DNA of 64,000 bases from Micromonospora sp. CP22 (GTDB lineage Bacteria > Actinomycetota > Actinomycetes > Mycobacteriales > Micromonosporaceae): NCBI RefSeq assembly GCF_009712475.1, contig NZ_VCJO01000003.1, forward strand, positions 186,001 to 250,000, in the 5' to 3' direction. Below the pieces are notes generated by a model that was not told the DNA's origin, made no database searches, and worked only from the letters and a program-made list of their open reading frames with translations. This document shows, piece after piece, positions 38,524-47,409 of this stretch (positions within the stretch are counted from its first letter, which is position 1; every line of letters begins with the position of its first letter). Position numbers and translations under genes: made by a program.

Positions 38524-40191
38524 TCAGTACCGGTCGCCCCGGTAGCCGTAGTTGCCGCCACGCACCTGGCCGTACGACCCGCCGTCGTCCTCGCGGTAGC
38601 GGGCGGAACGTCGCCCCCGGTACTCGGGCTCGGTCGGGCCGCCCCGTCGAGGCGGCTCAGCACGCCCGCTTCCGCCGGGCTGTCCGCCACCGCCGTAGAC
38701 ACCGCCACCGGGGCGTCCACCGCCACCGGCAGGTCGCCCGCCGCCGGGCCGCCCGTAGACGGGGGCGCTCTCGCCCGGTCGGCCACCACCGCCGTACACG
38801 CCACCGCCGCCCTGACCCGGGCCGGCGGCCGGTCGGCCACCGCCGCCGTAGACACCGCCGGAGCGTGCCCCACCGCTGGGCCGCCCGCCGGCCGGCGAGC
38901 CACCGTAGACACCGCCCCCGGCCGGAGCCCCGCCGTAGACCCCACCCCGGCTCTGGTCCCGCGCCGGGCCGAATCCGTCGTCCCGGCGGCCCGGGGCGTC
39001 GGCGACATCGTCGCCGTCGCGCTTGCGGGCGGTGGGCACCGGGCGCTTACGGGCCCGCAGGATGCCGAAGATGCCCGCGCCGACGAGCAGGGCACCGATC
39101 ACGCCGACCCCGGCGATCAGGTACATGATGTCGGTCGGGTTCAGATCGTCGAGGAACGACTGCCCGGCCTTCCCCTCGCCGGGATCACTGGCCAGGTTCT
39201 TCGGGCCCTCCGTGGAGGGGGTGTAGCTGAGGATGTTGACCGGGTCGTCATCCTCCAGGTGCCCGGCGTCGGAGACGGTCAGGAACGTCTTGCCGTCGGT
39301 CGAGTAGGCGATCGCCTCGCCGAACGGGTCGGCCAGGGCGGTGACCCGGGGCGTGCCGGTGGTGATGGCGGCGACGATGTCGCCGTTCTCGACGTCGTAC
39401 TCGAAGGCGTCGGCATAGGTACGCAAAACCACCCGCGAGCCGTCCGGAGACCGTGCCGCGCCGGTGATCGCGACTCGACCGAAGGTGCTCAGCGGGTTCT
39501 CGGTGTCCGTCCTCGGCAACTCGACGTCGCCGACCTTCTTCATCGGCACCGGCTCGGTGTCGCCGGTCTTCAACGGCCCGTCCGGGGTGAAGATCTCGGC
39601 CTTGCCGGCGGTGACCTTCGTGATGATCAGCGGCATCTTGTCGGCGCCGATCAGCAGCGCCTCGGCGTCGCGCGGCTTGTTGTCCGGGTAGGACAGCCGG
39701 TGCAGCTTGGGTTGGCTGCGACCGCTGATCGGCATACTCCAGACCGCCACCTGCTTGCGACGCTCACGGCTGGTCACGTTGTCGCCGGTGTCGGCGATCC
39801 ACAAGGTCTTGCCGTCCGGCGAGACGGCGAGGTCCTCGGTGTCGTACGGCCCACCACCCGAGTAGGGGACCTCGCGGACGACGTCGCAGTCCTTGTTGAG
39901 GTAGAAGACCCGCTTGCGGTTCTCCTGCTCGCTGCTGTCGTTGACGACGATGTAGCCGTTCTTGGTCACCACCAGGCCGGACAGCTCACGCAACCGCGGG
40001 TCGGTGATCGAGCACTGCTTCTTTCCCGCCGCCGTGATCGGCGGCCCCACCACGGCGTGCGGTGGCGCCGCCACCACGGAAGACGCTGCCTTGGCGGGTG
40101 AGCCGGGCGCTACCAGCGCGGCACCGGCGACCGCCACGGTGGCCCCGACCAGGCCGAGGGCAGCCGTGACGGAGGAGACAGTGCGGAGCAT
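38524..40191 (-). CDS. Exported beta-propeller-like protein with one membrane helix and a Gly-Val-Tyr-rich cytoplasmic tail
   Basis: A 555-residue protein. The signal peptide covers about residues 1-35. A 290-residue extracytoplasmic domain carries propeller-like blades (DTEDLAVSPDGKTLWIADTGDN near residue 95; GAARSPDGSRVVLRTYADAFEYD near 240). One membrane helix (about residues 345-368, IMYLIAGVGVIGALLVGAGIFGIL) is followed by Arg/Lys and a 180-residue disordered tail rich in Gly, Arg, Pro and Tyr with five GVYGG units. No ribosome site precedes the ATG at 40191. I cannot name a function. Confidence 0.82.
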   Translation of the reverse strand: MLRTVSSVTAALGLVGATVAVAGAALVAPGSPAKAASSVVAAPPHAVVGPPITAAGKKQCSITDPRLRELSGLVVTKNGYIVVNDSSEQENRKRVFYLNKDCDVVREVPYSGGGPYDTEDLAVSPDGKTLWIADTGDNVTSRERRKQVAVWSMPISGRSQPKLHRLSYPDNKPRDAEALLIGADKMPLIITKVTAGKAEIFTPDGPLKTGDTEPVPMKKVGDVELPRTDTENPLSTFGRVAITGAARSPDGSRVVLRTYADAFEYDVENGDIVAAITTGTPRVTALADPFGEAIAYSTDGKTFLTVSDAGHLEDDDPVNILSYTPSTEGPKNLASDPGEGKAGQSFLDDLNPTDIMYLIAGVGVIGALLVGAGIFGILRARKRPVPTARKRDGDDVADAPGRRDDGFGPARDQSRGGVYGGAPAGGGVYGGSPAGGRPSGGARSGGVYGGGGRPAAGPGQGGGGVYGGGGRPGESAPVYGRPGGGRPAGGGGRPGGGVYGGGGQPGGSGRAEPPRRGGPTEPEYRGRRSARYREDDGGSYGQVRGGNYGYRGDRY

Positions 40192-40255
40192 GAAAGAAGT
40201 GTCGCATGCCGCAGGTTTCCGCTGGGTGACGCGGCGGCCCCACCGCCGCCGACAA

Positions 40256-41704
40256 TCACCGCGCGCTACCGACCACCTGCGTTGCGTCGTGATACGGGAG
40301 CAGTTCGGCCGCGAGTGCCTCGTTGACCCGTACGTGCACCATCGTCCCTTCCGCCAGGTGGGCGGTGCTGAGCACCTCGCCCTGCCGGTGCAGCCGGGCC
40401 ACCAGGTCACCCCGGTCGTACGGCAGCACCACGCGTACCTCGACGGCCGGGCGGGGCAACCGCCGCTCGATCGTCTCGCGCAGGTCGTCGATGCCCAGGC
40501 CGCTGTGCGCGGAGACGAAGACCGCCTCCGGCCAGAGCCGCTTGAGCCGCAGCAGCGTCTCCTCGTCGGCCGCGTCGACCTTGTTGACCACCAGCAGCTC
40601 CGGCAGCCGGTCGGCACCGACCTCGCCCAGCACCTCCCGGACGGCCCGGACCTGCTCCTCCGGATCGGGGTGGGCACCGTCGACGACGTGCACGACCAGG
40701 TCCGCCTCGGCGACCTCCTCCAGCGTCGAGCGGAACGCCTCGACGATCTGGTGCGGCAGGTGCCGGACGAAGCCCACCGTGTCGCTGAGGGTGTAGACCC
40801 GCCCGTCGGAGGTGGTGGCGCGGCGGGTGGTCGGATCGAGCGTGGCGAACAGCGCGTCCTCCACCAGCACGCCGGCCCCGGTCAGGCGGTTCAGCAGGCT
40901 GGACTTTCCGGCGTTGGTGTAACCGGCGATCGCCACCGCGGGCACCGCGTTACGGGTACGGCGGGCGCGCTTGGTCTCGCGTACCGTCCGCATGGCCTTG
41001 ATCTCGCGGCGGAGCCGCGCGATGCGGTGCCGGATGCGCCGCCTGTCGGTTTCCAGCTTGGTCTCACCGGGACCACGGACACCGACGCCACCACCGGCAC
41101 CACCGCCCCGGCCGGACCCACCGGTCTGCCGGGACAACGTCTCACCCCAGCCGCGCAGCCGAGGGAGGAGGTATTCCAGCTGGGCCAACTCGACCTGCGC
41201 CCGACCCTCCTTGCTCTTGGCGTGCTGGGCGAAGATGTCGAGGATCAGCGCGGTGCGGTCAACCACCTTGACCTTGGTGCGCTGTTCCAGGTTGCGCAGC
41301 TGGGACGGGGACAACTCACCGTCGCAGATCACCGTGTCGGCACCGGAGGAGAGCACCACCGAGCCGAGGTCGTCGACCTTGCCGCGACCGATGTAGGTCG
41401 CCGGGTCGGGACGGTTGCGCCGTTGGATGAGCCCTTCGAGCACCTGCGAACCGGCGGTCTCCGCCAGCGCGGCCAGCTCGGTGAGGGAGTTCTCCGCGTC
41501 GGCCTGAGTGCCCTCGGTCCAGACGCCGACGAGGACCACCCGCTCCAGTCGGAGCTGCCGGTATTCGACCTCGGTGACGTCGGTCAGCTCGGTGGAGAGG
41601 CCAGGGACCCTTCGCAGCGCCTGCCGCTCGGAGAGCTCGTACTCGCCGGTGGTGGTGTCGAGCTCGTCGTCGGAGATGTGAACGTAGGTCTCCTGGTCTC
41701 GCAA
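40256..41704 (-). CDS. hflX: Ribosome-associated GTPase HflX
   Basis: A 482-residue GTPase that binds the large ribosomal subunit and splits stalled ribosomes. The N-terminal HflX domain has GLIQRRNRPDPATYIGRGK near residue 87. The Gly-rich linker GGSGRGGGAGGGVGVRGPGE precedes the coiled coil. The G domain has G1 GYTNAGKSSL, G3 DTVGF and G4 NKVD. The TTG at 41704 is chosen for AGGAGAG eight bases upstream. The last 60 residues form the usual small C-terminal domain. Confidence 0.95.
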   Translation of the reverse strand: MRDQETYVHISDDELDTTTGEYELSERQALRRVPGLSTELTDVTEVEYRQLRLERVVLVGVWTEGTQADAENSLTELAALAETAGSQVLEGLIQRRNRPDPATYIGRGKVDDLGSVVLSSGADTVICDGELSPSQLRNLEQRTKVKVVDRTALILDIFAQHAKSKEGRAQVELAQLEYLLPRLRGWGETLSRQTGGSGRGGGAGGGVGVRGPGETKLETDRRRIRHRIARLRREIKAMRTVRETKRARRTRNAVPAVAIAGYTNAGKSSLLNRLTGAGVLVEDALFATLDPTTRRATTSDGRVYTLSDTVGFVRHLPHQIVEAFRSTLEEVAEADLVVHVVDGAHPDPEEQVRAVREVLGEVGADRLPELLVVNKVDAADEETLLRLKRLWPEAVFVSAHSGLGIDDLRETIERRLPRPAVEVRVVLPYDRGDLVARLHRQGEVLSTAHLAEGTMVHVRVNEALAAELLPYHDATQVVGSAR

Positions 41705-41878
41705 GCGATCTCTCCTGTCCGTTCTGTGCAGGTACCGAGCAATCCTGACATGTGTCAACGCCCGACGCACCTGGTATATGCCCGCCTGATGGCGGTGGAA
41801 GCGGGGGCGGCTACCGGCTGCCCAGGTCGGGCGAGTAGAAATGCGGACGAGCCGTTCAGCGCCGACGGAGGGACCTGC

Positions 41879-43351
41879 GTGGCCACGACCCGACTACCCA
41901 GTGCCGGATTCTCGATCACGATCCGCATCGCCGTGCCCGCCGATGCCTCCTCGATCGGGCGACTCACCACCTCGGTGGGCGAGTCCGGGGCGATCGTCAC
42001 CGCGCTGGACGTGGTCGACTCCGATCCGACGAACGTGATCGTCGACCTGACCTGCGACACGGCCGATGCCGGTCACGCCGACCAGGTGGTCGCCGCGCTC
42101 CGTACGCTCGACGGCGTCGACGTGCGCAAGGTGTCCGACCGGACGTTCCTGCTACACCTCGGCGGCAAGATCGAGGTGAGTCCGAAGGTCGCCCTGCGGA
42201 ACCGGGACGAGCTGTCCCGCGCGTACACCCCGGGGGTGGCCCGGGTCTGCCAGGCGATCGCCGAGAACCCCGCCGACGCCCGGCGGCTGACCATAAAGCG
42301 CAACACGGTCGCGGTGGTCAGTGACGGGTCGGCCGTGCTGGGGCTGGGCAACCTCGGTCCCGCCGCGTCGCTGCCGGTGATGGAGGGCAAGGCGGCACTG
42401 TTCAAGCGCTTCGGCGGGGTGGACGCCTGGCCGGTGGTGCTCGACACGCAGGACGCCGACGAGATCGTCGCCATCGTCAAGGCCATCGCGCCCGCGTACG
42501 GCGGGATCAACCTGGAGGACATCGCCGCACCGCGTTGCTTCGAGATCGAGGCCCGGTTGCGGGAGGCGCTGGACATCCCGGTCTTCCACGACGATCAGCA
42601 CGGCACCGCCATCTGCGTGCTGGCCGCGTTGACCAACGCGCTGCGCGTGGTGGGCAAGCAACTCGCGGACGTGCGGGTCGTGGTCTCCGGAGCCGGCGCG
42701 GCGGGCACGGCGATCATGAAGCTGCTGCTGCGTCAGGGCGTCGGTGACATCATCGCGTACGACCGGCAGGGCGCCCTGCACCGTGGCCAGGCCGACCTCA
42801 ACCCGGCATGGCAGTGGCTGGCCGAGAACACCAACCGGGACGGCTACTCGGGTGACCTGCCCGGTGCGCTGGCCGACGCCGACGTCTTCATCGGGGTGAG
42901 CGCCCCGAACCTGCTCACCGGCGACGACATCGCCACCATGGCGAAGGACGCGATCGTGTTCGCGCTGGCGAACCCGGATCCGGAGGTCGATCCGAGGGAG
43001 GCCCGCCGGCACGCCGCAGTCGTCGCCACCGGCCGCTCCGACCAGCCGAACCAGATCAACAACGTGCTCGCCTTCCCCGGCGTCTTCCGCGGCATGCTCG
43101 ACGCGCACGCCGAGGAGTTCACCGAGGAGATGGCGATCGCCGCCGCCCAGGCCATCGCGGACGTGGTGGGCGAGGAAAAGATCAACCCGACGGTCATCGT
43201 GCCGAGCGTCTTCGACTCCCGGGTGGCTCCGGCGGTCGCCGCCGCCGTACGCGCCGCCGCCCAGAACCCGGCCGCCACCCCGCCGCCCGCCGCCGACCCG
43301 GGGCCGGCCGACCTGCCGGAGATCGCCGCCTCCGCCTCCGCCACTCCCTGA
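41879..43351 (+). CDS. ACT-domain malic enzyme (NAD(P)-dependent malate decarboxylase)
   Basis: Oxidatively decarboxylates malate to pyruvate, linking the TCA cycle with pyruvate metabolism. The 490-residue protein has an N-terminal ACT-like domain (about residues 10-95). The malic enzyme domain follows with SRAYTPGVARVCQAI, VFHDDQHGTA (metal-binding Asp pair) and the nucleotide loop VVSGAGAAGTAIMKLLL. The GTG at 41879 follows GGAGGGA. The C-terminal 30 residues are Ala/Pro-rich. It is divergent from hflX; cofactor preference is not decided by sequence alone. Confidence 0.94.
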   Translation: MATTRLPSAGFSITIRIAVPADASSIGRLTTSVGESGAIVTALDVVDSDPTNVIVDLTCDTADAGHADQVVAALRTLDGVDVRKVSDRTFLLHLGGKIEVSPKVALRNRDELSRAYTPGVARVCQAIAENPADARRLTIKRNTVAVVSDGSAVLGLGNLGPAASLPVMEGKAALFKRFGGVDAWPVVLDTQDADEIVAIVKAIAPAYGGINLEDIAAPRCFEIEARLREALDIPVFHDDQHGTAICVLAALTNALRVVGKQLADVRVVVSGAGAAGTAIMKLLLRQGVGDIIAYDRQGALHRGQADLNPAWQWLAENTNRDGYSGDLPGALADADVFIGVSAPNLLTGDDIATMAKDAIVFALANPDPEVDPREARRHAAVVATGRSDQPNQINNVLAFPGVFRGMLDAHAEEFTEEMAIAAAQAIADVVGEEKINPTVIVPSVFDSRVAPAVAAAVRAAAQNPAATPPPAADPGPADLPEIAASASATP

Positions 43352-43357
43352 CCGGCT

Positions 43358-43386
43358 GACCCCGGGGCGCACCCGCGCCCGGGGTC
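43358..43386. terminator. Bidirectional hairpin between malic enzyme and dapF
   Basis: A GC-rich stem (GACCCCGGG with CCCGGGGTC, extended by a bulged GCGC) lies between convergent genes, starting six bases after the malic enzyme stop. Confidence 0.7.
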
Positions 43387-43388
43387 GA

Positions 43389-44237
43389 TCAGGGACGCCG
43401 GGTCGGAAGGATGAGCTGGCCGGTCGCCACCAGCAGGGCCGGGCCGGAGAGCCAGCAGGAGTCGTTGGTGACGGTCACGGTGAGGCGACCTCCGGGAACG
43501 TCGACGGCCACCGTGCCGGTCTCCCGGTCGGCGTCACGCAGCGCCACCGCTGCGACGGCGCAGGCTCCGGTGCCGCAGGACAGCGTTTCGGCGGAGCCCC
43601 GCTCGTAGACCCGCATCAGCACGTGCGCGTCGACCCCGGCCGTCGGCGCGCCCCCGGCGGTGAACTCGACGTTCGCCCCGCTGGGGAAGACCGCCGGGTC
43701 GACCTCGGGGGCCCGGGTCAGGTCCAGCCCGGCCAGGTCCAGCCCGGCGGGTACCGGGCAGACCAGGTGGGGGTTGCCGACGTCCACCGCCGTGCCCGGC
43801 AGGGTCAGCCCGCCCAGGGCGGCGGCGGAGGCCGCGTACAGCCGGGGGCGGCGCATCTCGACGGCGATGTCGTCGCCCTCGATCCTGGCCCGCACCAGCC
43901 CCGCCCGGGTGGCCACCGGCAGGGCGTCGCCGACAGCCGGTGCGACCAGCCCGGTCTCCACCAGGTAGCGGACGAAGACCCGGGCGCCGTTGCCGCACAT
44001 CTCGGCGAAGGAGCCGTCGGAGTTCCAGTAGTCCATGAACCACTCGGCCTCGCCGGCCAGGTCGGCGCCGTCGGGGTGCTTCGCGGCGCGGACCACCCGC
44101 AGCACGCCGTCTCCGCCGAGGCCCCGTCGCCGGTCACAGATCGCCGCCACCAACTCGGGTGTCAGATCGAGCACGCCGTCCGGGTCCGGCAGGATCACGA
44201 AGTCGTTGCCGGTGCCGTGCCCCTTGGTGAACTCCAC
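43389..44237 (-). CDS. dapF: Diaminopimelate epimerase
   Basis: Converts LL- to meso-diaminopimelate for lysine and peptidoglycan. The 282-residue protein has both catalytic Cys: MCGNGARVFVRY near residue 80 and LSCGTGACAVAAVAL near residue 220, one per symmetrical half. It follows miaA by seven bases, so it is the last gene of a LigB-like/miaA/dapF operon. Confidence 0.97.
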   Translation of the reverse strand: MEFTKGHGTGNDFVILPDPDGVLDLTPELVAAICDRRRGLGGDGVLRVVRAAKHPDGADLAGEAEWFMDYWNSDGSFAEMCGNGARVFVRYLVETGLVAPAVGDALPVATRAGLVRARIEGDDIAVEMRRPRLYAASAAALGGLTLPGTAVDVGNPHLVCPVPAGLDLAGLDLTRAPEVDPAVFPSGANVEFTAGGAPTAGVDAHVLMRVYERGSAETLSCGTGACAVAAVALRDADRETGTVAVDVPGGRLTVTVTNDSCWLSGPALLVATGQLILPTRRP

Positions 44238-44244
44238 GCCCCCA

Positions 44245-45162
44245 TCATCGCGCAGTCTCGTCGAGGATCCGCACGGCCTCCCGGACCAGCCGTGGGTCGG
44301 CCGAGTCGAGCCAGTGCACCCGCGCGTCCCGCCGGAACCAGGAGCGCTGGCGGCGGACGAAGCGCCGGGTGGCGCGGATCGTCTCGTCGTGTGCCTCGGT
44401 CTCGGTCAGCTCGCCGCGCAGGAAACGCAGCACCTGCTGGTAGCCGAGCGCCCGACTCGCGGTACGCCCCCGCGCCAGGCCGCGCTCGACCAGTTCCCGG
44501 GTCTCCTCGACCAGCCCGTCGGCCCACATCCGGTCCACCCGGACCGCGATCCGCTCGTCGAGCAGGGCGGTGTCCAGGTCCACCCCGATCTGCACCGCCG
44601 GGTAGTAGGGCGTGGGCTCCGGCAGCGCCGCGGTGAACGGCTTACCGGTCAGCTCGATCACTTCCAGCGCGCGGACGATGCGACGACCGTTGCCCGGCAG
44701 GATGCCGGCCGCCGCAGCCGGATCGGCCGCGCGCAGTCGCGCGTACAGCGGTGCCGGCCCGAGCGCGGCCAGCTCATCTTCCAGGCGTTGGCGCAGCGCG
44801 GGGTCGGTGCCGGGGAACTCGAACTGTTCCAGCACCGCCCGCACGTAGAGCCCGGACCCACCGACCAGCAGCGGTACCCGGCCCCGGGCGAAGATGTCGT
44901 CGACCGCCTCCCGGGCCAGTCGCTGGTACTCCGCGACGCTGGCCGGCTCGGTGACCTCCCAGATGTCGAGCAGGTGATGCGGCACGCCGTCGCGTTCGGC
45001 CACGGTGAGCTTCGCCGTACCGATGTCCATGCCCCGGTAGAGCTGCATCGAGTCGGCGTTGACCACCTCGCCGTCGAGCGCGTGGGCGAGCGCGATGCTC
45101 AGGGCGGACTTGCCCGCCGCCGTCGGCCCGACCACCGCGACCACGACGCCCGGGGCGATCAC
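44245..45162 (-). CDS. miaA: tRNA dimethylallyltransferase
   Basis: Adds a dimethylallyl group to A37 of tRNAs reading UNN codons, the step before MiaB, whose gene lies at 49264. It has 305 residues. The P-loop GPTAAGKSALS is near residue 12, then DSMQLYRGMDIGTAK, VGGSGLYVRAVL, and DLDTALLDERIAVRVDRM. The GTG start overlaps the stop of the upstream LigB-like gene (GTGA). Confidence 0.97.
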   Translation of the reverse strand: MIAPGVVVAVVGPTAAGKSALSIALAHALDGEVVNADSMQLYRGMDIGTAKLTVAERDGVPHHLLDIWEVTEPASVAEYQRLAREAVDDIFARGRVPLLVGGSGLYVRAVLEQFEFPGTDPALRQRLEDELAALGPAPLYARLRAADPAAAAGILPGNGRRIVRALEVIELTGKPFTAALPEPTPYYPAVQIGVDLDTALLDERIAVRVDRMWADGLVEETRELVERGLARGRTASRALGYQQVLRFLRGELTETEAHDETIRATRRFVRRQRSWFRRDARVHWLDSADPRLVREAVRILDETAR

Positions 45163-45890
45163 GCCCGCTCCCAGTTCGCCACGAGGTAGCCAACCCCGTA
45201 GGGCGCGGCGTGGTAACGCAGCTCACCGCGCCAGCCGCCGCCCGCCGCCCGCGCCGCGCCGGCTAGCACCTGCCACGGGGCCCGACCCGCGACCCTGAGC
45301 TGCGCCGACAGACCGGGGTCCAGGCTGAGCAGGGCGTCGAGGTCCGCGTCGGCCAGGGCCCGAGCGACCCCCTCGTCGTACGCGTCGGCACGCGGGTCGG
45401 CGTAGCCGGGCGCCTTCTCGCCCCGGCAGGCCGAGCCGTCCCCCATCACCAGCAGCGCCCACGGCTGGTGCGAATCGAGCCGGGCACCGAGGTCGGCGCA
45501 GGTCTCGACCGGCTCGTCCGCTGCGACCGTGGTCATCCGCCAGTGCACTCCGCCGGTCCTGGCCGTCGGTTGCCGGGCGAGCAGCCAGGCGCCGACCAAC
45601 AGGCTGAGCGGGAGGTGGTCGGTACCCACGGACGGGTCGGGGTGCTCACCGAGGCGCACCTCCAGCGGTACCCCCCACGGGGCGAGGCTGCCCCGGAACG
45701 GGTAGTCGAGGTCGGCGCTGTGGTCGTCGGCACCGATCACCAGCACGCTCGTCGCCGCCGAGTCGAGCAGCCGGGCGACCGCGACGTCACAGGCGGCACG
45801 CAGGTCGTCCAGCTCGGACGCGGCGGCACCGGCGACCTCGGGGACGAGCAGCGGCGGGTGGGGGCAGACAGCGGCGGCGACCAGTGGCAC
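45159..45890 (-). CDS. LigB/MEMO-like class III extradiol dioxygenase-fold protein
   Basis: A 243-residue protein. It opens VPLVAAAVCPHPPLLVPEVAG, the N-terminal strand with a HPP metal-site motif, and has GADDHSADLDYPFRG near residue 58 and LLVMGDGSACRGEKAPGY near 155. Actinobacteria keep this gene immediately before miaA. Whether it is an active dioxygenase is unknown. There is no ribosome site; instead a -10 TACGGT stands six bases before the GTG, suggesting a leaderless message. Confidence 0.85.
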   Translation of the reverse strand: MPLVAAAVCPHPPLLVPEVAGAAASELDDLRAACDVAVARLLDSAATSVLVIGADDHSADLDYPFRGSLAPWGVPLEVRLGEHPDPSVGTDHLPLSLLVGAWLLARQPTARTGGVHWRMTTVAADEPVETCADLGARLDSHQPWALLVMGDGSACRGEKAPGYADPRADAYDEGVARALADADLDALLSLDPGLSAQLRVAGRAPWQVLAGAARAAGGGWRGELRYHAAPYGVGYLVANWERA

Positions 45891-45896
45891 CAGGCA

Positions 45897-45902
45897 ACCG
45901 TA
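45897..45902 (-). promoter_or_regulatory. -10 element TACGGT of a probable leaderless promoter
   Basis: On the minus strand TACGGT (45902-45897) is followed by six bases and the GTG start at 45890. This is the same geometry as at 12887-12899 in this window. Confidence 0.5.
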
Positions 45903-45918
45903 GCGGCCCCGTGTCACC

Positions 45919-45954
45919 CGCGTGCCGTCCGCCACCGGTGGCGGACGGCACGCG
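45919..45954. repeat. 36-bp perfect loopless palindrome in a divergent promoter region
   Basis: The 18-base arms (45919-45936 and 45937-45954) are exact reverse complements. The palindrome lies 17 bases upstream of the LigB-like -10, where the -35 would be, and about 200 bases upstream of the divergent DUF349 gene. No gene ends here, so it is not an obvious terminator. Confidence 0.8.
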
Positions 45955-46151
45955 TACGTTGGTCGTTCGGACGAAAGCGGCACGCCGGTTGGATGGCGCA
46001 GACCGGCCCTAGGACACCGTATGGTCACGGTCGGCGATAGGCGCTCGACGCGGACCGGGGCGCACCTGTGACAATGCCCGGAGAAACTTGGCTGCGCCGT
46101 GGCGGCACCCGGGAGACTGCTCCCCGGTGCCGGGAGAACGAGGATGGGCAC

Positions 46152-47360
46152 ATGAGCGACTGGACTGCCTTCGGACGGGTGGACGCGGACGGCACCGTTT
46201 ACGTCAAGACCGCCGAGGGCGAGCGGGTGGTCGGATCCTGGCAGGCGGGAGCACCGGAGGAGGGGCTGGCACACTTCGCACGCCGCTTCGCCGACGTGGT
46301 GACCGAGGTAGACCTGACCGAGGCACGGCTCAACTCCGGCGCGGCGGACGCCAACCATTCGCTCGCCACCATCCGACGGATCCGTGCCTCCCTCGCCGAC
46401 GCCCACGTCGTCGGCGACATCGACGCGCTGGCGGCCCGGCTGGACAAGCTCGCCACCGTCGCCGAGGAGAAGGCCGGCGAGGCCCGCGCGGCCAAGGAGG
46501 CCGCCCGGGTCGAGGCACTCGCCCGCAAGACCGCGCTGGTCGAGGAGGCCGAGAAACTGGCGGCGGAGTCGACCGGCTGGAAGACCGCCGGGGATCGACT
46601 CAAGGAGATCCTCGAAGAGTGGAAGACCATTCGGGGCGTCGACAAGAAGACCGACGGCGAGCTGTGGAAGCGGTTCGCCGCCGCGCGGGACGGCTTCACC
46701 CGCCGCCGGGGTGCCCACTTCGCCTCCCTGGACGCGCAGCGCAAGCAGGCGCAGACGATCAAGGAGGAGTTGGTCGCCGAGGCCGAGAAGGTCGCCGAGT
46801 CGACCGACTGGGCGACGACGGCGAACCAGCTCAAGAACCTGATGACCCAGTGGAAGGCCGCGCCGCGCGCGTCGAAGGAGGCCGAGCAGCGGCTCTGGGA
46901 ACGGTTCCGCGCCGCCCAGGACAGCTTCTTCAGCCGGCGCAGCGAGGTCTTCTCCGCTCGCGACAACGAGCAGCGCGCCAACCTGGAGCGCAAGCAGGCG
47001 CTGCTCGCCGAGGCCGAGGCGCTCGACGTCGACGGTGACCCGAAGGGCGCCCAGGCGAAGCTGCGGGAGATCCAGGCGCAGTGGCACGAGGCCGGTCGGG
47101 TGCCACGCGAGGCCGCCGCCGGGCTGGAGCGCCGGTTGCGGGCGGTCGACGAGAAGGTCCGCGAGGTGATGGATTCGGCCTGGCGGCGCACCAGCCGGGA
47201 GGACAACCCGCTGCTGGCCCAGATGCGGGCGCAGGTCGCGGAGGCCGAGGAGCGGCTGGCCCGGGCGCAGGCCGCCGGGGACGCCCGGCGGATCAAGGAG
47301 GCCGAGCAGGCGCTCGCCACGAAGCGCCAGTTCCTCCAGTTGGCCGAGCAGGCCGGCTGA
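46152..47360 (+). CDS. DUF349 domain-containing coiled-coil protein
   Basis: A 402-residue, highly helical, charged protein with repeated DUF349 units of about 70 residues. Each has a Trp-containing core such as LKEILEEWKTI (near residue 155), LKNLMTQWKAAPRA (near 231) and LREIQAQWHEAGRVPR (near 306), plus WKRF/WERFRAA helices. There is no signal or membrane segment. The ATG at 46152 follows GAGGATGGG. DUF349 proteins are widespread in actinobacteria with no settled function. A terminator follows closely. Confidence 0.92.
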   Translation: MSDWTAFGRVDADGTVYVKTAEGERVVGSWQAGAPEEGLAHFARRFADVVTEVDLTEARLNSGAADANHSLATIRRIRASLADAHVVGDIDALAARLDKLATVAEEKAGEARAAKEAARVEALARKTALVEEAEKLAAESTGWKTAGDRLKEILEEWKTIRGVDKKTDGELWKRFAAARDGFTRRRGAHFASLDAQRKQAQTIKEELVAEAEKVAESTDWATTANQLKNLMTQWKAAPRASKEAEQRLWERFRAAQDSFFSRRSEVFSARDNEQRANLERKQALLAEAEALDVDGDPKGAQAKLREIQAQWHEAGRVPREAAAGLERRLRAVDEKVREVMDSAWRRTSREDNPLLAQMRAQVAEAEERLARAQAAGDARRIKEAEQALATKRQFLQLAEQAG

Positions 47361-47371
47361 GCTGTCTGATC

Positions 47372-47409
47372 GATGCCCCCGGACTCCCGTGAGGGAGTTC
47401 GGGGGCATC
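47372..47409 (+). terminator. Strong terminator after DUF349 gene
   Basis: A 17-bp stem with one mismatch (47372-47388 with 47393-47409), GTGA tetraloop, followed by a short T-rich stretch (CCCTTTTC). Confidence 0.88.

Noticed and set aside
39962..41878. A very long in-frame extension upstream of malic enzyme
   Set aside because: It is antisense to hflX and the propeller-like gene. The family start, GGAGGGA and GTG at 41879 define the real gene.
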